The notes: generated by a model not told the origin, from the letters alone. A stretch of 64,000 bases of DNA from Clostridia bacterium (GCA_017547885.1 JAFYOP010000006.1:62001-126000), one strand, 5' to 3'; shown: positions 1-7,815, counted from the first letter of the stretch. Numbers and translations: made by a program.

Positions 1-1
1 A

Positions 2-1465
2 AACGGCATAATACACAGGGATGTTAAGCCACAGAACGTTATGATCTCCGGCAACAGCGTAAAGCTTACGGATTTTGGCATAGCCAGGGATGCGTCCTCC
101 ACCACCCGTACCTTTGCAGGAACCAATGTTATAGGTTCGGTGCACTATATTTCTCCCGAGCAGGCCAGAGGCGATGACGTTACTGCCGAAAGCGACATAT
201 ATTCCTGTGCCGTAATGGTATACGAAATGCTGACGGGCACTGTGCCTTTCGGCGGCGACAATACCGTGGCAATAGCTCTCAAGCATCTGCAGGAGGAGAT
301 GATACCTCCTGTTGAGATAAATGCAAAAATACCGCAGTCCATGTCGGATGTTGTGATGAAGGGCGCGGCAAAGGATGCTGCGGATAGGTATCACAGCGCA
401 GAGGACATGAAAAATGACCTTGTAAGGGCTCTTAAAGAACCCCGCGGACGCTTTGCCAAGCTATCTGTTAAAAAGAAGCCCGTGGAAAAAAAGCATAACA
501 GCAAGGGGATAATTCTTGCTTCCGTAATAATTGTGGGTGCAGCGCTGATAATCACAGGCGTTGCGCTTATCAGCAGTATGCTTAATGGGCGAGGCAAAGG
601 AGAAGAGTTTTTGATCCCATCCCTTGAAGGAAAGCCGCTGGAAGAAGCCCGCAGCCTAGCAGAGCTCAGAGGGTTTACATTGGCTGTGTCGGATTATGTG
701 ATAAGCACGGAGTTTCCTGCCGGCCAGGTCACCAAACAGAATCCAATGAACGGCGCCCGCGGCAAGGAAGGGGATACTATAACCGTTGAGGTAAGCTCGG
801 GCAGCGGATATGCCATAGTTCCAAATATGGTGGGCAGCACCATAACAGAGGCATCACTTATGCTTGCAGAGGAAAACCTCAACATGGGCAGCGTAGGCTA
901 CGACCCAACGTCGGAGCTGCCTGATGGGCAGATAGTGCGCCAGGTTCCGGAAGCGGACAGCCGTGTATCAGAGTTTGAATATGTGGACGTATGGATAAGC
1001 GGCAGCGAAACACCACAGATAGAAATGCCTTCAGTGGTCGGAAAGGATACTGTTACGGCACTTAAGATGCTGCAGGAAAGCAAGATATCCCGCGTATGGG
1101 TACATGTCGTAACACCTGAGGAAGGAATGGTGGACGAAATCGTTCAGCAGCAGTCTCCCGCAGCAAATATGAGCGTTGGAGAAGGCAGCGTGGCTGAAAT
1201 ATGGACGACCAGGTCATATCTTGGCAGCGGCTTTGCAGATATAGCCGTAAACCTTGATGTTGAGGCGGAAGAGTCCACCGTTGTTGTAACAGCACTTATG
1301 GATGATATAGGGGAACTGGTGATATATCAGGGCAAGGTGAAAAACGGAACCCAGCAGCCGGTTGCCTTTACCGCAAATATCAGGAGCAGCGGAGCCAGAG
1401 AGTGCATTGTGTATGTGGACGGGGTTGAAGTAAAGCGTATGGAGATAAACTTTACCCAGAGGTGA
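2..1465 (+). CDS. prkC: PASTA-domain Ser/Thr protein kinase (PrkC/PknB), 5' end outside window
   Basis: The reading frame is already open at base 2, so the N-terminal part of the kinase domain lies outside the window. The visible part begins with the catalytic loop HRDVKPQN, followed by the DFG motif (DFGIAR) and SPEQARG, the activation-segment end. A basic juxtamembrane stretch and one transmembrane segment (IILASVIIVGAALIITGVAL) come next, then three PASTA repeats (starting near IPSLEGKPL, VPNMVGSTI and MPSVVGKDT) and a C-terminal extracellular tail of about 80 residues. In Firmicutes such kinases sense muropeptides or lipid II and phosphorylate cell-wall and translation proteins. The stop codon abuts rsgA, the usual prkC-rsgA-rpe order. 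Only the extent of the missing N-terminus is uncertain. Confidence 0.95.
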   Translation, partial: NGIIHRDVKPQNVMISGNSVKLTDFGIARDASSTTRTFAGTNVIGSVHYISPEQARGDDVTAESDIYSCAVMVYEMLTGTVPFGGDNTVAIALKHLQEEMIPPVEINAKIPQSMSDVVMKGAAKDAADRYHSAEDMKNDLVRALKEPRGRFAKLSVKKKPVEKKHNSKGIILASVIIVGAALIITGVALISSMLNGRGKGEEFLIPSLEGKPLEEARSLAELRGFTLAVSDYVISTEFPAGQVTKQNPMNGARGKEGDTITVEVSSGSGYAIVPNMVGSTITEASLMLAEENLNMGSVGYDPTSELPDGQIVRQVPEADSRVSEFEYVDVWISGSETPQIEMPSVVGKDTVTALKMLQESKISRVWVHVVTPEEGMVDEIVQQQSPAANMSVGEGSVAEIWTTRSYLGSGFADIAVNLDVEAEESTVVVTALMDDIGELVIYQGKVKNGTQQPVAFTANIRSSGARECIVYVDGVEVKRMEINFTQR

Positions 1466-1467
1466 TA

Positions 1468-2346
1468 ATGGAGTACAGCGGAAGGATAATCAAAGGCATA
1501 GGCAGCTTTTATACCGTTAAGACGGATGAAGGCGAGTTTGTCTGCAAGGCCAGAGGTAAGTTCAGGAAGATTGGGACCTCTCCTGTCCCCGGCGATTTGG
1601 TTACGTTTGAGGTGGTGGAGGATGGAAAGGGCTATCTTTCAGAGATATTGCCGCGCAAAAATCTCCTGATACGTCCTGCTGTTGCCAATGTGGATAAGCT
1701 GATGATAGTAATGGCAGCGTCACTGCCAAAGCCTGATTTTTCCCTGACCGATAAGCTGTTGGTACAGTGTGAAATAGCGGGCATTACCCCCGTGATAATA
1801 TTGAACAAGTGCGATGAACAGGACGAAGAGATAAGGGAGGCAGTGCTTTCCCAATATGCTTCCTGCGGCTATGCTGTATTGTCCCTGTCTGCTGAAACAG
1901 GCGAAGGCATGGATGCCTTAAAAGCCGAGATAAAAGACAATATATGCTGCTTCGCGGGCCAGTCCGCAGTGGGAAAGTCTTCTCTGATGAATGCTTTGGC
2001 TCCAGAGCTTAGCCTTGCCGTCGGAGGTCTTTCCGAAAAGACGGATAGGGGACGCCATACCACACGTCATGCAGAGCTGTGGCAGGTGTGCGGCGGTGCT
2101 ATGCTTGATACCCCTGGTTTCAGCCTGCTGGATACGGCTGAACTGGAGCCTGTGGATCTTTGCAAATATTATCCGGAAATGAGAGAACATTTAAATCAAT
2201 GCCGTTTTCCGGAATGCGTGCATATAACCGAGCCGGACTGCGGTGTAAAGCCGCTGATCGGCAGCAATATACACCCGGAACGTTATTCAAGATACTGCAA
2301 ATTTGTAGAGGAACTGAAAGAAAAAAGGAGGCACAAATATGATTAA
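1468..2346 (+). CDS. rsgA: Ribosome small subunit biogenesis GTPase RsgA
   Basis: RsgA is a circularly permuted GTPase that checks maturation of the 30S subunit. The G motifs appear in permuted order: NKCD (G4) precedes the P-loop GQSAVGKSS (G1) and DTPG (G3). An N-terminal OB-fold comes first, and a C-terminal Cys/His zinc site (CRFPECVH...C) closes the protein, which is about 292 residues as usual. I chose the ATG at 1468, five bases after AGAGG; an in-frame GTG at 1462 overlaps the kinase stop and is the alternative. The 3' end overlaps the rpe start by 8 bases, so these genes are probably translationally coupled and co-transcribed with prkC. Confidence 0.95.
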   Translation: MEYSGRIIKGIGSFYTVKTDEGEFVCKARGKFRKIGTSPVPGDLVTFEVVEDGKGYLSEILPRKNLLIRPAVANVDKLMIVMAASLPKPDFSLTDKLLVQCEIAGITPVIILNKCDEQDEEIREAVLSQYASCGYAVLSLSAETGEGMDALKAEIKDNICCFAGQSAVGKSSLMNALAPELSLAVGGLSEKTDRGRHTTRHAELWQVCGGAMLDTPGFSLLDTAELEPVDLCKYYPEMREHLNQCRFPECVHITEPDCGVKPLIGSNIHPERYSRYCKFVEELKEKRRHKYD

Positions 2347-2986
2347 AGTAGCTCCGTCTATATTGTCCGCAGACTTTGCGAACATGGGAAAAGCCGTGGA
2401 GGATTGCGAAAGATGGGGAGCGGATTATATCCACTTTGATGTTATGGATGGCACATTTGTGCCCCAGATAACGTTTGGACACGAGATGTGCAGGGCGCTG
2501 CGCAAACACACCTCGCTGCCTATCGATGTACACCTTATGGTAGAGCATCCTGAGACCTGTATAAGCCAGTTTCGCGATGCAGGGGCTGATATAGTTACCT
2601 TCCATATCGAGGCTGACAGGCATGCTCATAGGACACTTCAGCGTATACATGCGGCCGGTATGAAGGGGGGAATAGTTCTAAATCCTTCTACACCTGCTGA
2701 AGCTGTGCGCTACGTGTTGCCTGAGTGTGATATGGTGCTGCTGATGAGTGTAAATCCCGGTGCCGGTGGGCAGGCTTTTATCCCTTCGGTTTTGCATAAA
2801 ATAAGGGCGCTGAAGCAAATTGCCGCAGAGATGGGAGCAGCTCCTGATATAGAGATAGATGGGGGTATAAACCCCGAAACAGGCAGGCTGTGCGTAGAGG
2901 CGGGTGCAAATGTACTGGTTGCCGGCAGCAGCGTATTTAAAGCGGATGAGCCAATGAGAATGGTACAGGCACTGAAAAAACTTTAA
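2339..2986 (+). CDS. rpe: Ribulose-phosphate 3-epimerase
   Basis: This 215-residue TIM barrel interconverts ribulose-5-phosphate and xylulose-5-phosphate in the pentose phosphate pathway. Family motifs are clear: APSILSADFANMG at the N-terminus, HFDVMDGTFVP with the metal ligands, DVHLMVEHPE, and the phosphate-binding GAGGQ and EIDGGIN / VAGSSVF segments. The start has an AGGAGG about 8 bases upstream, inside the rsgA coding sequence. It is the last gene of the prkC-rsgA-rpe run. The insertion sequence begins about 40 bases downstream of its stop, and no intact terminator is visible between them. Confidence 0.97.
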   Translation: MIKVAPSILSADFANMGKAVEDCERWGADYIHFDVMDGTFVPQITFGHEMCRALRKHTSLPIDVHLMVEHPETCISQFRDAGADIVTFHIEADRHAHRTLQRIHAAGMKGGIVLNPSTPAEAVRYVLPECDMVLLMSVNPGAGGQAFIPSVLHKIRALKQIAAEMGAAPDIEIDGGINPETGRLCVEAGANVLVAGSSVFKADEPMRMVQALKKL

Positions 2987-3027
2987 TATTGATATTTGAT
3001 GTATATTACAAAAAAAGAGACAGGAAA

Positions 3028-3052
3028 TGAACTGAACCCCAAAGATTAGACA
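3028..3052 (+). repeat. IS left terminal inverted repeat
   Basis: This 25-bp end contains the core AACCCCAAAGATTAGACA and pairs with 4310-4334, with 20 of 25 positions matching in inverted orientation. It begins with TGA, as does the other end. Confidence 0.85.
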
Positions 3053-3061
3053 AAAAGAATA

Positions 3062-3844
3062 TTAAGTTGCTACTGAATGAGTTCGGAATTGTACCGGGCT
3101 CATTCCTTTTAGTTTAGTGGATATCCTTTCGTTATTGTAGTAATCGATATATCGCTTTAGTTCATCAATGAAAACGTTAACTTTTTCAAACTTCTCTCCG
3201 TAGAACATCTCAACCTTAAGTCTGCCAAAGAAGTTTTCCATGGCCCCATTATCCATGCAATTTCCTTTTCTGGACATGCTTTGCATAATATTGTGCTCAG
3301 CAAGGAGACGTTGGTATTCTGCATGTTGGTATTGCCAACCCTGGTCCGAATGAAACAGCGGTGTAGCATCAGCCGGAAGTTTAGCGAAAAGGCCATCAAG
3401 CATATCTCTGATCTGCTGTAGGTTTGGGATGGTTGAGATGGAGTAGGAAACTATCTCTCTATTGAACAGATCCATCACAGGAGACAAATACACCTTTTCA
3501 CCACATACCTTGAACTGTGTTACATCAGTCGTTAATTTTTCAAAAGGCTTTGAGGCCCGGAAATCCCTCTTCAGAATATTATCTGCGACTGTACCCACTT
3601 CGCCTTTGTATGAATGATATTTCTCATTCTTACGCTGTTTACCTTTCAAACCAAGTCTTCTCATCAGTTTCAGCACTGTCTTGTGGTTAAGAGTATAGCC
3701 TTTACTTCTCATAACCATTAGAACTCTGCGGTATCCGTATCTTCCCTTATTGCTGTTGTATATCTCCTGTATTTCCACTTTCTCTTTTTCATACTTATCT
3801 CTTCCCGGGTGCTTGAGATAGTAATAGTATGTGCTCCGGGCCAA
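3062..3844 (-). CDS. IS3-family transposase OrfB (DDE catalytic subunit)
   Basis: This frame carries the rve integrase core with the three catalytic acidic residues in context: LTTDVTQF, HSDQGWQY and GNCMDNGAMENFFG. The tail (YNNERISTKLKGMSPVQFR) is typical of the IS150-like branch. The given start is a TTG with no obvious Shine-Dalgarno sequence. The frame is open well upstream of it, through KAIIVSELRQKYPLKDLLQL, which is normal OrfB N-terminal sequence. The real product is therefore probably the OrfAB fusion made by -1 frameshifting in orfA at a run of seven A's (3952-3958). Confidence 0.93.
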   Translation of the reverse strand: MARSTYYYYLKHPGRDKYEKEKVEIQEIYNSNKGRYGYRRVLMVMRSKGYTLNHKTVLKLMRRLGLKGKQRKNEKYHSYKGEVGTVADNILKRDFRASKPFEKLTTDVTQFKVCGEKVYLSPVMDLFNREIVSYSISTIPNLQQIRDMLDGLFAKLPADATPLFHSDQGWQYQHAEYQRLLAEHNIMQSMSRKGNCMDNGAMENFFGRLKVEMFYGEKFEKVNVFIDELKRYIDYYNNERISTKLKGMSPVQFRTHSVAT

Positions 3845-3900
3845 TCCCGATAGCTGCAGCAGGTCTTTCAGCGGATATTTTTGCCTTAATTCTGAGACGA

Positions 3901-4287
3901 TTATCGCTTTTTGCCGTTCTCTCGCTCTTCCGCAAGAACTAAGGCACTTAGTTTTTTTAGGTACTCTATCTCCATGCGAAGCCTCTGGTTCTCTGCAATC
4001 AGATCTTCCTCGGTTCGTTTGTCCAGCTTAGGCGGCCTGCCTTTCCTTATGACATCAACTGAATTTGCTCTGCCTCGTCTCTCTTTCATCAGACCTTCAG
4101 CTCCTTCTTCCAGATATATGCGTTCCCATCTCTGTACCATTGTTGCTGCCGCTGTTTCTGACTGCCTGACCAACTCGTACTTCCTGGCTGTTTCCCTGTA
4201 GCCCATATGATGTTCTCGCATATCCAGTATAACTGCTGTTTTGAATTCTGCCGAGTACCTGTTGTATTTTTGTCCCTTCTTACTCAT
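3901..4287 (-). CDS. IS3-family transposase OrfA (helix-turn-helix protein)
   Basis: The 128-residue protein begins MSKKGQKYNRYSAEFKTAV and has an N-terminal helix-turn-helix (YRETARKYELVRQSETAAATMVQRW). It ends in a leucine-zipper-like heptad region (EEDLIAENQRLRMEIEYLKKL), which in this family mediates multimerisation and end binding. Near the 3' end the mRNA reads CTA AAA AAA CTA, a classic slippery site. The frame shifted by -1 stays open into orfB. The ATG at 4287 was chosen over longer upstream alternatives because family homology begins there and it lies just inside the right inverted repeat. Confidence 0.92.
   Translation of the reverse strand: MSKKGQKYNRYSAEFKTAVILDMREHHMGYRETARKYELVRQSETAAATMVQRWERIYLEEGAEGLMKERRGRANSVDVIRKGRPPKLDKRTEEDLIAENQRLRMEIEYLKKLSALVLAEERENGKKR
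3951..3959 (-). other. Probable programmed -1 frameshift site in orfA/orfB
   Basis: On the coding strand seven A's follow CT and precede CT (codons CTA AAA AAA CTA of orfA). Slipping back one base gives ...AAA AAA ACT..., which continues in the orfB frame with no stop. IS3-family elements are known to use A-rich heptamers in this way to make the OrfAB transposase. Confidence 0.7.
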
Positions 4288-4309
4288 TAAAAATATGCAC
4301 CTCCCAAAG

Positions 4310-4334
4310 TGTCTAACTTTAGGGGTGCATATCA
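4310..4334 (-). repeat. IS right terminal inverted repeat
   Basis: This is the inverted partner of 3028-3052. It lies upstream of orfA and starts only 42 bases before the Crp/Fnr-type operator of trxA, so the insertion spared the trxA promoter. Confidence 0.85.
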
Positions 4335-4375
4335 TACTGCCGTCCTTTTTGTTTTTACAGGATATTTTCAAATGG

Positions 4376-4416
4376 GTGATTTTGTCACGGAAAGACTGCC
4401 CGGATATGGCTATAAT
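4376..4416 (+). promoter_or_regulatory. trxA promoter with Crp/Fnr-type operator (class II position)
   Basis: The palindrome GTGATTTTGTCAC (4376-4388) is followed after exactly 22 bases by a consensus -10 box TATAAT (4411-4416). If that box is -10, the operator centre falls near -41, the class II activator position. No good -35 box is present, as expected for an activator-dependent promoter. The same operator, flanking GGAA and 22-base spacing recur upstream of the desulfoferrodoxin gene. Confidence 0.72.
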
Positions 4417-4453
4417 AAAGCCATCAAAAGAAAACACACGGGAGGAAAATAAA

Positions 4454-4762
4454 ATGACCGTACAGCATATTACCAACGAAGCATTCCAGAAGGAAGTACT
4501 TGAAAGCAGCATCCCCGTACTGCTGGACTTTTACGCCAGCTGGTGCGGCCCCTGCAAGGCGCTGGCCCCCGAATTGGAAGCAGCCGCCGCAGAAGCACAG
4601 GGCGCCAAGATATTTAAGGTGAATATCGACGAACAGCCCGAGCTTACCAGAAAATACCGTATCATGAGCGTGCCTACGCTGGTCGTGGTAAAGGAAGGCA
4701 AGACCGAAAAGCGAGTTTCCGGTGTCCTTTCCAAGGAAGAGATACTCTCTATGATATCCTAA
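4454..4762 (+). CDS. trxA: Thioredoxin
   Basis: This 102-residue thioredoxin has the active site WCGPCKA, the preceding DFYASWC strand, and the cis-proline region MSVPTLVVV. It reduces protein disulfides in the cytoplasm, normally using electrons from thioredoxin reductase. The start at 4454 follows GGGAGGAAAATAAA; longer in-frame starts upstream would run into the promoter and the IS. It is transcribed alone, towards the Crp/Fnr regulator, and the two share a bidirectional terminator. The operator upstream suggests redox-dependent control together with desulfoferrodoxin. Confidence 0.96.
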   Translation: MTVQHITNEAFQKEVLESSIPVLLDFYASWCGPCKALAPELEAAAAEAQGAKIFKVNIDEQPELTRKYRIMSVPTLVVVKEGKTEKRVSGVLSKEEILSMIS

Positions 4763-4795
4763 CCCAAATAAAAATCCCAACCTGAATAAAATAAT

Positions 4796-4822
4796 AAAAT
4801 CCCGGCAAATGCCGGGATTTTA
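4796..4822. terminator. Bidirectional intrinsic terminator between trxA and the Crp/Fnr gene
   Basis: The stem AATCCCGGC/GCCGGGATT has a four-base loop and A/T-rich flanks on both sides, so it can serve the two converging genes. Confidence 0.9.
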
Positions 4823-4828
4823 TTTAAG

Positions 4829-5482
4829 TTATTCGAGAGCCTCAAGGCCTTCTCTGTCGGTTATCTCCACTGTTCCGCGGGCAAGGTTTACAAGGCCCTC
4901 GCTCTGGAAATACCTCAGCATCCTTGTTACAACCTCACGGGCAGTACCCAGATGATTTGCTATCTTTTCATGGGTGATGGTGAGCTTATCCGTATCCTCA
5001 AGCACACTTTCCTCCAGCAGGAAGGATGCAAGGCGCTTGTCAAAGCTCTTCCACATTATCTGCTCCATCAGCCACATGACCTCGGAGAAATGGCTGGCCA
5101 TAAGGTCGTTTACATAGTTGGCCATTGGAAGAGATTCATCCACCAGTTCCTTGTACATGTATGTGGGAATTATCCATATCTTTGAATCCCGCTCCGCCTC
5201 CACGGTAACGTCAAACTGCATATTCTTTATCATGCAGGACGCGGAAAACAGGCACATATCCCTTTCAAACAGGCGGTATATGGTTATCTCCCTGCCCTCT
5301 TCGGAAAGTATATATGACCTGAGCCTGCCGGACTGCACCAGAACAAGACCCATACAGTCCGCTCCGCCGTTATGTATCACCATACCTGCGGGCACCTCTC
5401 TGGTAAACACCGCCGCACGCAGTTTGCTCTGCTGCTGCGGGGTCAGTTTATTCCATACGGGAAAGTATTCTGCAAAATCCAT
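4829..5482 (-). CDS. Crp/Fnr-family transcriptional regulator
   Basis: The 217-residue protein has an N-terminal cyclic-nucleotide-binding-like beta-roll (VIHNGGADCMGLVLVQSGRL..., about residues 15-120). A long dimerisation helix and a winged helix-turn-helix follow, with TITHEKIANHLGTAREVVTR near residues 165-190; the REVVTR recognition helix is typical of the family. Several cysteines lie in the sensor half (CMGL, MCLFSASCM), but no N-terminal Fnr-type CxxC cluster is seen, so the signal is unknown. It lies between two genes whose promoters carry matching half-palindromes at -41, which makes it their likely activator. The start has GGAGG 10 bases upstream. Confidence 0.92.
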   Translation of the reverse strand: MDFAEYFPVWNKLTPQQQSKLRAAVFTREVPAGMVIHNGGADCMGLVLVQSGRLRSYILSEEGREITIYRLFERDMCLFSASCMIKNMQFDVTVEAERDSKIWIIPTYMYKELVDESLPMANYVNDLMASHFSEVMWLMEQIMWKSFDKRLASFLLEESVLEDTDKLTITHEKIANHLGTAREVVTRMLRYFQSEGLVNLARGTVEITDREGLEALE

Positions 5483-5510
5483 GGAAAAACACCTCCATTA
5501 TCATGGCTCA

Positions 5511-5539
5511 AGTATAGAATAAATAAGGATTTTCGTCAA
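5511..5539 (-). promoter_or_regulatory. Sigma-A-type promoter of the Crp/Fnr gene
   Basis: On the minus strand TTGACG (5539-5534) and TATACT (5516-5511) are separated by 17 bases, and the start codon lies about 30 bases downstream. Unlike the two target promoters it has a good -35 box, so it may be constitutive. Confidence 0.7.
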
Positions 5540-5597
5540 AGGTTTTATGCTGTGCTCGCAGTAATGGATACGCCCCGAATAAAATCTTTCTGATATG

Positions 5598-5638
5598 GTG
5601 ATAATGTCACGGAAGGGTATGGTTTTATGCGCTATAAT
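5598..5638 (+). promoter_or_regulatory. Desulfoferrodoxin promoter with Crp/Fnr-type operator
   Basis: GTGATAATGTCAC (5598-5610) is followed after exactly 22 bases by TATAAT (5633-5638). The operator centre would sit near -41. Sequence, spacing and the trailing GGAA match the trxA promoter at 4376-4416. Confidence 0.72.
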
Positions 5639-5718
5639 CATATCAACAAATAAAGAACATCCTCGCCGAAACAACGGCGAACAAACTAAAATAATTTGCT
5701 TAAAAAGGAGAAATCAAC

Positions 5719-6102
5719 ATGACTAACGTTAAGTTTTATATCTGCAGGCACTGCGGCAATATCGTAAGCTCCATCCACAACTCCGGCGTACCCATGGTAT
5801 GCTGCGGCGAGAAGATGGAAGAACTGGTGGCCAATACCGTAGAAGCAAGCCAGGAGAAGCACCTCCCCGTAGTTTCCATCCTGGGCGACAAGGTAAAGGT
5901 AGAAGTAGGCTCCGTAGCACACCCCATGCTGGAGGAACACAGCATCCAGTGGATCTGCCTTGAAACCACCAAGGGCACTCTGTTTAAGAAGCTGCTGCCC
6001 GGCGAAGCTCCCATAGCAGAGTTTACCCTCACCAACGAAGAGCCCGTAGCCGTATACGAATACTGCAACCTCCACGGCCTCTGGAAGACCGAGATAAAGT
6101 AA
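5719..6102 (+). CDS. dfx: Desulfoferrodoxin (superoxide reductase, two-domain)
   Basis: This 127-residue protein reduces superoxide to hydrogen peroxide without making oxygen and is typical of anaerobes. The N-terminal desulforedoxin domain has the Fe(Cys)4 ligands CRHC and VCCG. The C-terminal neelaredoxin domain supplies the reactive Fe(His)4Cys centre: EKHLP, AHPM, EEHSIQWI and CNLHGLW. The Lys in the EKHLP loop is the residue known to assist catalysis. The gene is monocistronic, with AAAAGGAG upstream of the start. Its operator matches that of trxA, so it probably belongs to the same oxidative-stress regulon. Confidence 0.96.
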   Translation: MTNVKFYICRHCGNIVSSIHNSGVPMVCCGEKMEELVANTVEASQEKHLPVVSILGDKVKVEVGSVAHPMLEEHSIQWICLETTKGTLFKKLLPGEAPIAEFTLTNEEPVAVYEYCNLHGLWKTEIK

Positions 6103-6140
6103 TTAAATCCCTATCAAAAAATGTGAAGAGTCCGAACGGA

Positions 6141-6169
6141 AAGCCCCGCCTGAAATACAGGCGGGGCTT
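6141..6169. terminator. Hairpin between desulfoferrodoxin and rsfS
   Basis: A 12-bp GC-rich stem (AAGCCCCGCCTG and its complement) with a 5-base loop lies between two converging genes. The T tract is weak on both sides. Confidence 0.75.
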
Positions 6170-6184
6170 ACTTGTGATTTTATA

Positions 6185-6553
6185 TTATTCTCCCTTTTCC
6201 TTGGAGAAGTTGATGCACTTTGCGGGATCGTCATCCCACAGGCGCTCCATGTTGTAAAACTCCCTCTCTTCGGGGTGGAATATGTGCACCAAAATATGGC
6301 CAAAGTCTATAACTATCCAGCGGCCCTCTCCATAGCCTTCCTTGCGGATAACGGAAAGCTCAAACTCAGCCGCCTTATCCTCCAGCTCGTCGCAGAGGGT
6401 GCGTACCTGAGTGGTAGCCCGACCGGAGCATACCACGAACCATTCCGCTACGATAGTCTTGTCCGCCACGTTGATGGCCCTTATGTCCAGCGCCTTCTTG
6501 TCGTAAAGGGCTTCGCACAGCTTAATTACCTGTTCTTTTGTTTCCAGTGCCAA
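6185..6553 (-). CDS. rsfS: Ribosome silencing factor RsfS (Iojap/YbeB family)
   Basis: This 122-residue protein of the RsfS family binds ribosomal protein L14 (uL14) and blocks joining of the 50S and 30S subunits under starvation. Family signatures include ALDIRAINV, ADWF-like VAEWFVVCSGRATTQV, EGYGEGRWIVIDFG and VHIFHPEEREFYNMERLW. The start is a TTG with GGGAGG seven bases upstream, lying inside the last codons of the nadD-yqeK gene. Only two bases separate the genes, so translation is probably coupled. Confidence 0.95.
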   Translation of the reverse strand: MALETKEQVIKLCEALYDKKALDIRAINVADKTIVAEWFVVCSGRATTQVRTLCDELEDKAAEFELSVIRKEGYGEGRWIVIDFGHILVHIFHPEEREFYNMERLWDDDPAKCINFSKEKGE

Positions 6554-6555
6554 AT

Positions 6556-7710
6556 TTATGCCTCCCTGTTTTTATTTTTCAGTTCTTCAAGTGCCAGAAG
6601 GGTATTTGGGTGCACATGCTCTCCCCGTTCCTTCAGGTACCCCAATCCGTGTTCAATGCAGGCTATAACGCCATGATCCAGGGATTTTTCGGTTTCCTGC
6701 CGAATACCTTCCAGTCCCTCATAGCTTCGCCCATGCTCTATTTTATCCGCAAGGTATACTATTTTGTCAAGTATTCCCATGCCGGGCTTGCAAACAGAGT
6801 GGCAGTCTATGGCGCTGAGTATCTCCGCATCGGTCACCCCAAACTCCCTCCGTGCCCTTTCCGCACCCACTGGGCCATGAACTATTGGCCTGTGCATATC
6901 CGAAATATCTATGCCGTATTCATCGGCCATGCTTTGCTGCTTGTCCCAAGATAGCTTTGCACAGTCGTGCAGCAGCGCCGCAAGCTGGGCCTTTTTTCCA
7001 TCCGCGCCGCACATAGATGTAAGCTCCGCCGCCATTCGTACCACGCCCATTGTGTGTTCATATCGCTTTTGCCCCAGCTCCTGCTGCAGGCGTTTGCGTA
7101 TGGCCTCCACCTCGTCTGTCAGGTAAAAGCCATGACGATATATGTACTCTGCCACACCGTCCGTAACAAGATGAGAAATATCTTCACCCATTTCTACAGC
7201 GGTTCGCACCATGGTGGAGGAAATATCGGGGCCTGTTATGCCGGATATTGTAATATCCGCGCCGTATTCCCTGCGGAATATTTCCGCAGCCGCTTCCATA
7301 CTGCCGGAATCCGGCCTGCCCACGGCGATAAACTTCGCCCGCCTGAAAAGCTCCGGCGCATTGTGCCATGTATCCAGCGTCAGCAGCATGTCCGCACCTA
7401 TCATACAGTAAAGCTCTGCATCGGGATAAAGCTCATGCAGCTCTCCCAGCGTATCCACGGTGTAGCTTTTGCCCGGCCGCCTAAGCTCCAAATCGCAGGC
7501 CTCAAGGCCCTCTATGCCTTCAAGGGCTATCCTTGTCATCTCCAGCCTGTGGGCAGCGGAAACCCCGTCTGCTATCTGCTTGTGAGGCGGATCATTTGCA
7601 ACCATGATCAGCACGCGGTCAAGGGAAAACATCTCCCTTACCGCCCGGACTATCTCAATATGACCCCTGTGTATTGGGTTAAAGCTGCCGCCAAACATGG
7701 CTATGCGCAT
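6556..7710 (-). CDS. nadD: Bifunctional nicotinate-nucleotide adenylyltransferase (NadD) - HD hydrolase (YqeK) fusion
   Basis: The N-terminal half (about residues 1-195) is NadD, which makes deamido-NAD from nicotinate mononucleotide and ATP. It has the nucleotidyltransferase motifs GGSFNPIHRGH and ISSTMVR. The C-terminal half (about 200-384) is a YqeK-type HD phosphohydrolase with LLHDCAK and further His/Asp ligands (IVHGPVGAE, IDCHS); YqeK proteins hydrolyse diadenosine tetraphosphate symmetrically. In most Firmicutes these are two adjacent genes, but here they form one uninterrupted frame. The start at 7710 (MRIAMFGGSF) has AAGGAAG ten bases upstream. Confidence 0.93.
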   Translation of the reverse strand: MRIAMFGGSFNPIHRGHIEIVRAVREMFSLDRVLIMVANDPPHKQIADGVSAAHRLEMTRIALEGIEGLEACDLELRRPGKSYTVDTLGELHELYPDAELYCMIGADMLLTLDTWHNAPELFRRAKFIAVGRPDSGSMEAAAEIFRREYGADITISGITGPDISSTMVRTAVEMGEDISHLVTDGVAEYIYRHGFYLTDEVEAIRKRLQQELGQKRYEHTMGVVRMAAELTSMCGADGKKAQLAALLHDCAKLSWDKQQSMADEYGIDISDMHRPIVHGPVGAERARREFGVTDAEILSAIDCHSVCKPGMGILDKIVYLADKIEHGRSYEGLEGIRQETEKSLDHGVIACIEHGLGYLKERGEHVHPNTLLALEELKNKNREA

Positions 7711-7815
7711 AATCTGGTAACTTCCTTGTTTTTGATGTCCCAATTATACACCATATCTCCCTTGCTGTATAGTTTGGCCGGATAAGGTAAACAATAGTAG
7801 ACGAGGTGATATTTT

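Larger units (their letters stand above)
3028..4334 (-). mobile_element. IS3-family insertion sequence (about 1.3 kb)
   Basis: The element is bounded by imperfect 25-bp inverted repeats. The left end (3028-3052) reads inward TGAACTG...TTAGACA and the right end (4310-4334) reads inward TGATATG...TTAGACA; I count 20 of 25 positions matching. Inside are overlapping orfA and orfB transposase frames on the minus strand, the standard IS3 organisation. No direct target duplication is visible (AAA on the left, TAC on the right), so either the duplication has decayed or the exact ends differ by a base or two. It sits between rpe and the trxA operator. It is apparently intact, with both frames open and no internal stops. 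Confidence 0.93.

Noticed and set aside
4310..4335. A 3- or 4-bp target duplication flanking the IS element
   Set aside because: I compared bases on both sides, allowing the ends to shift by one, and found no matching pair.
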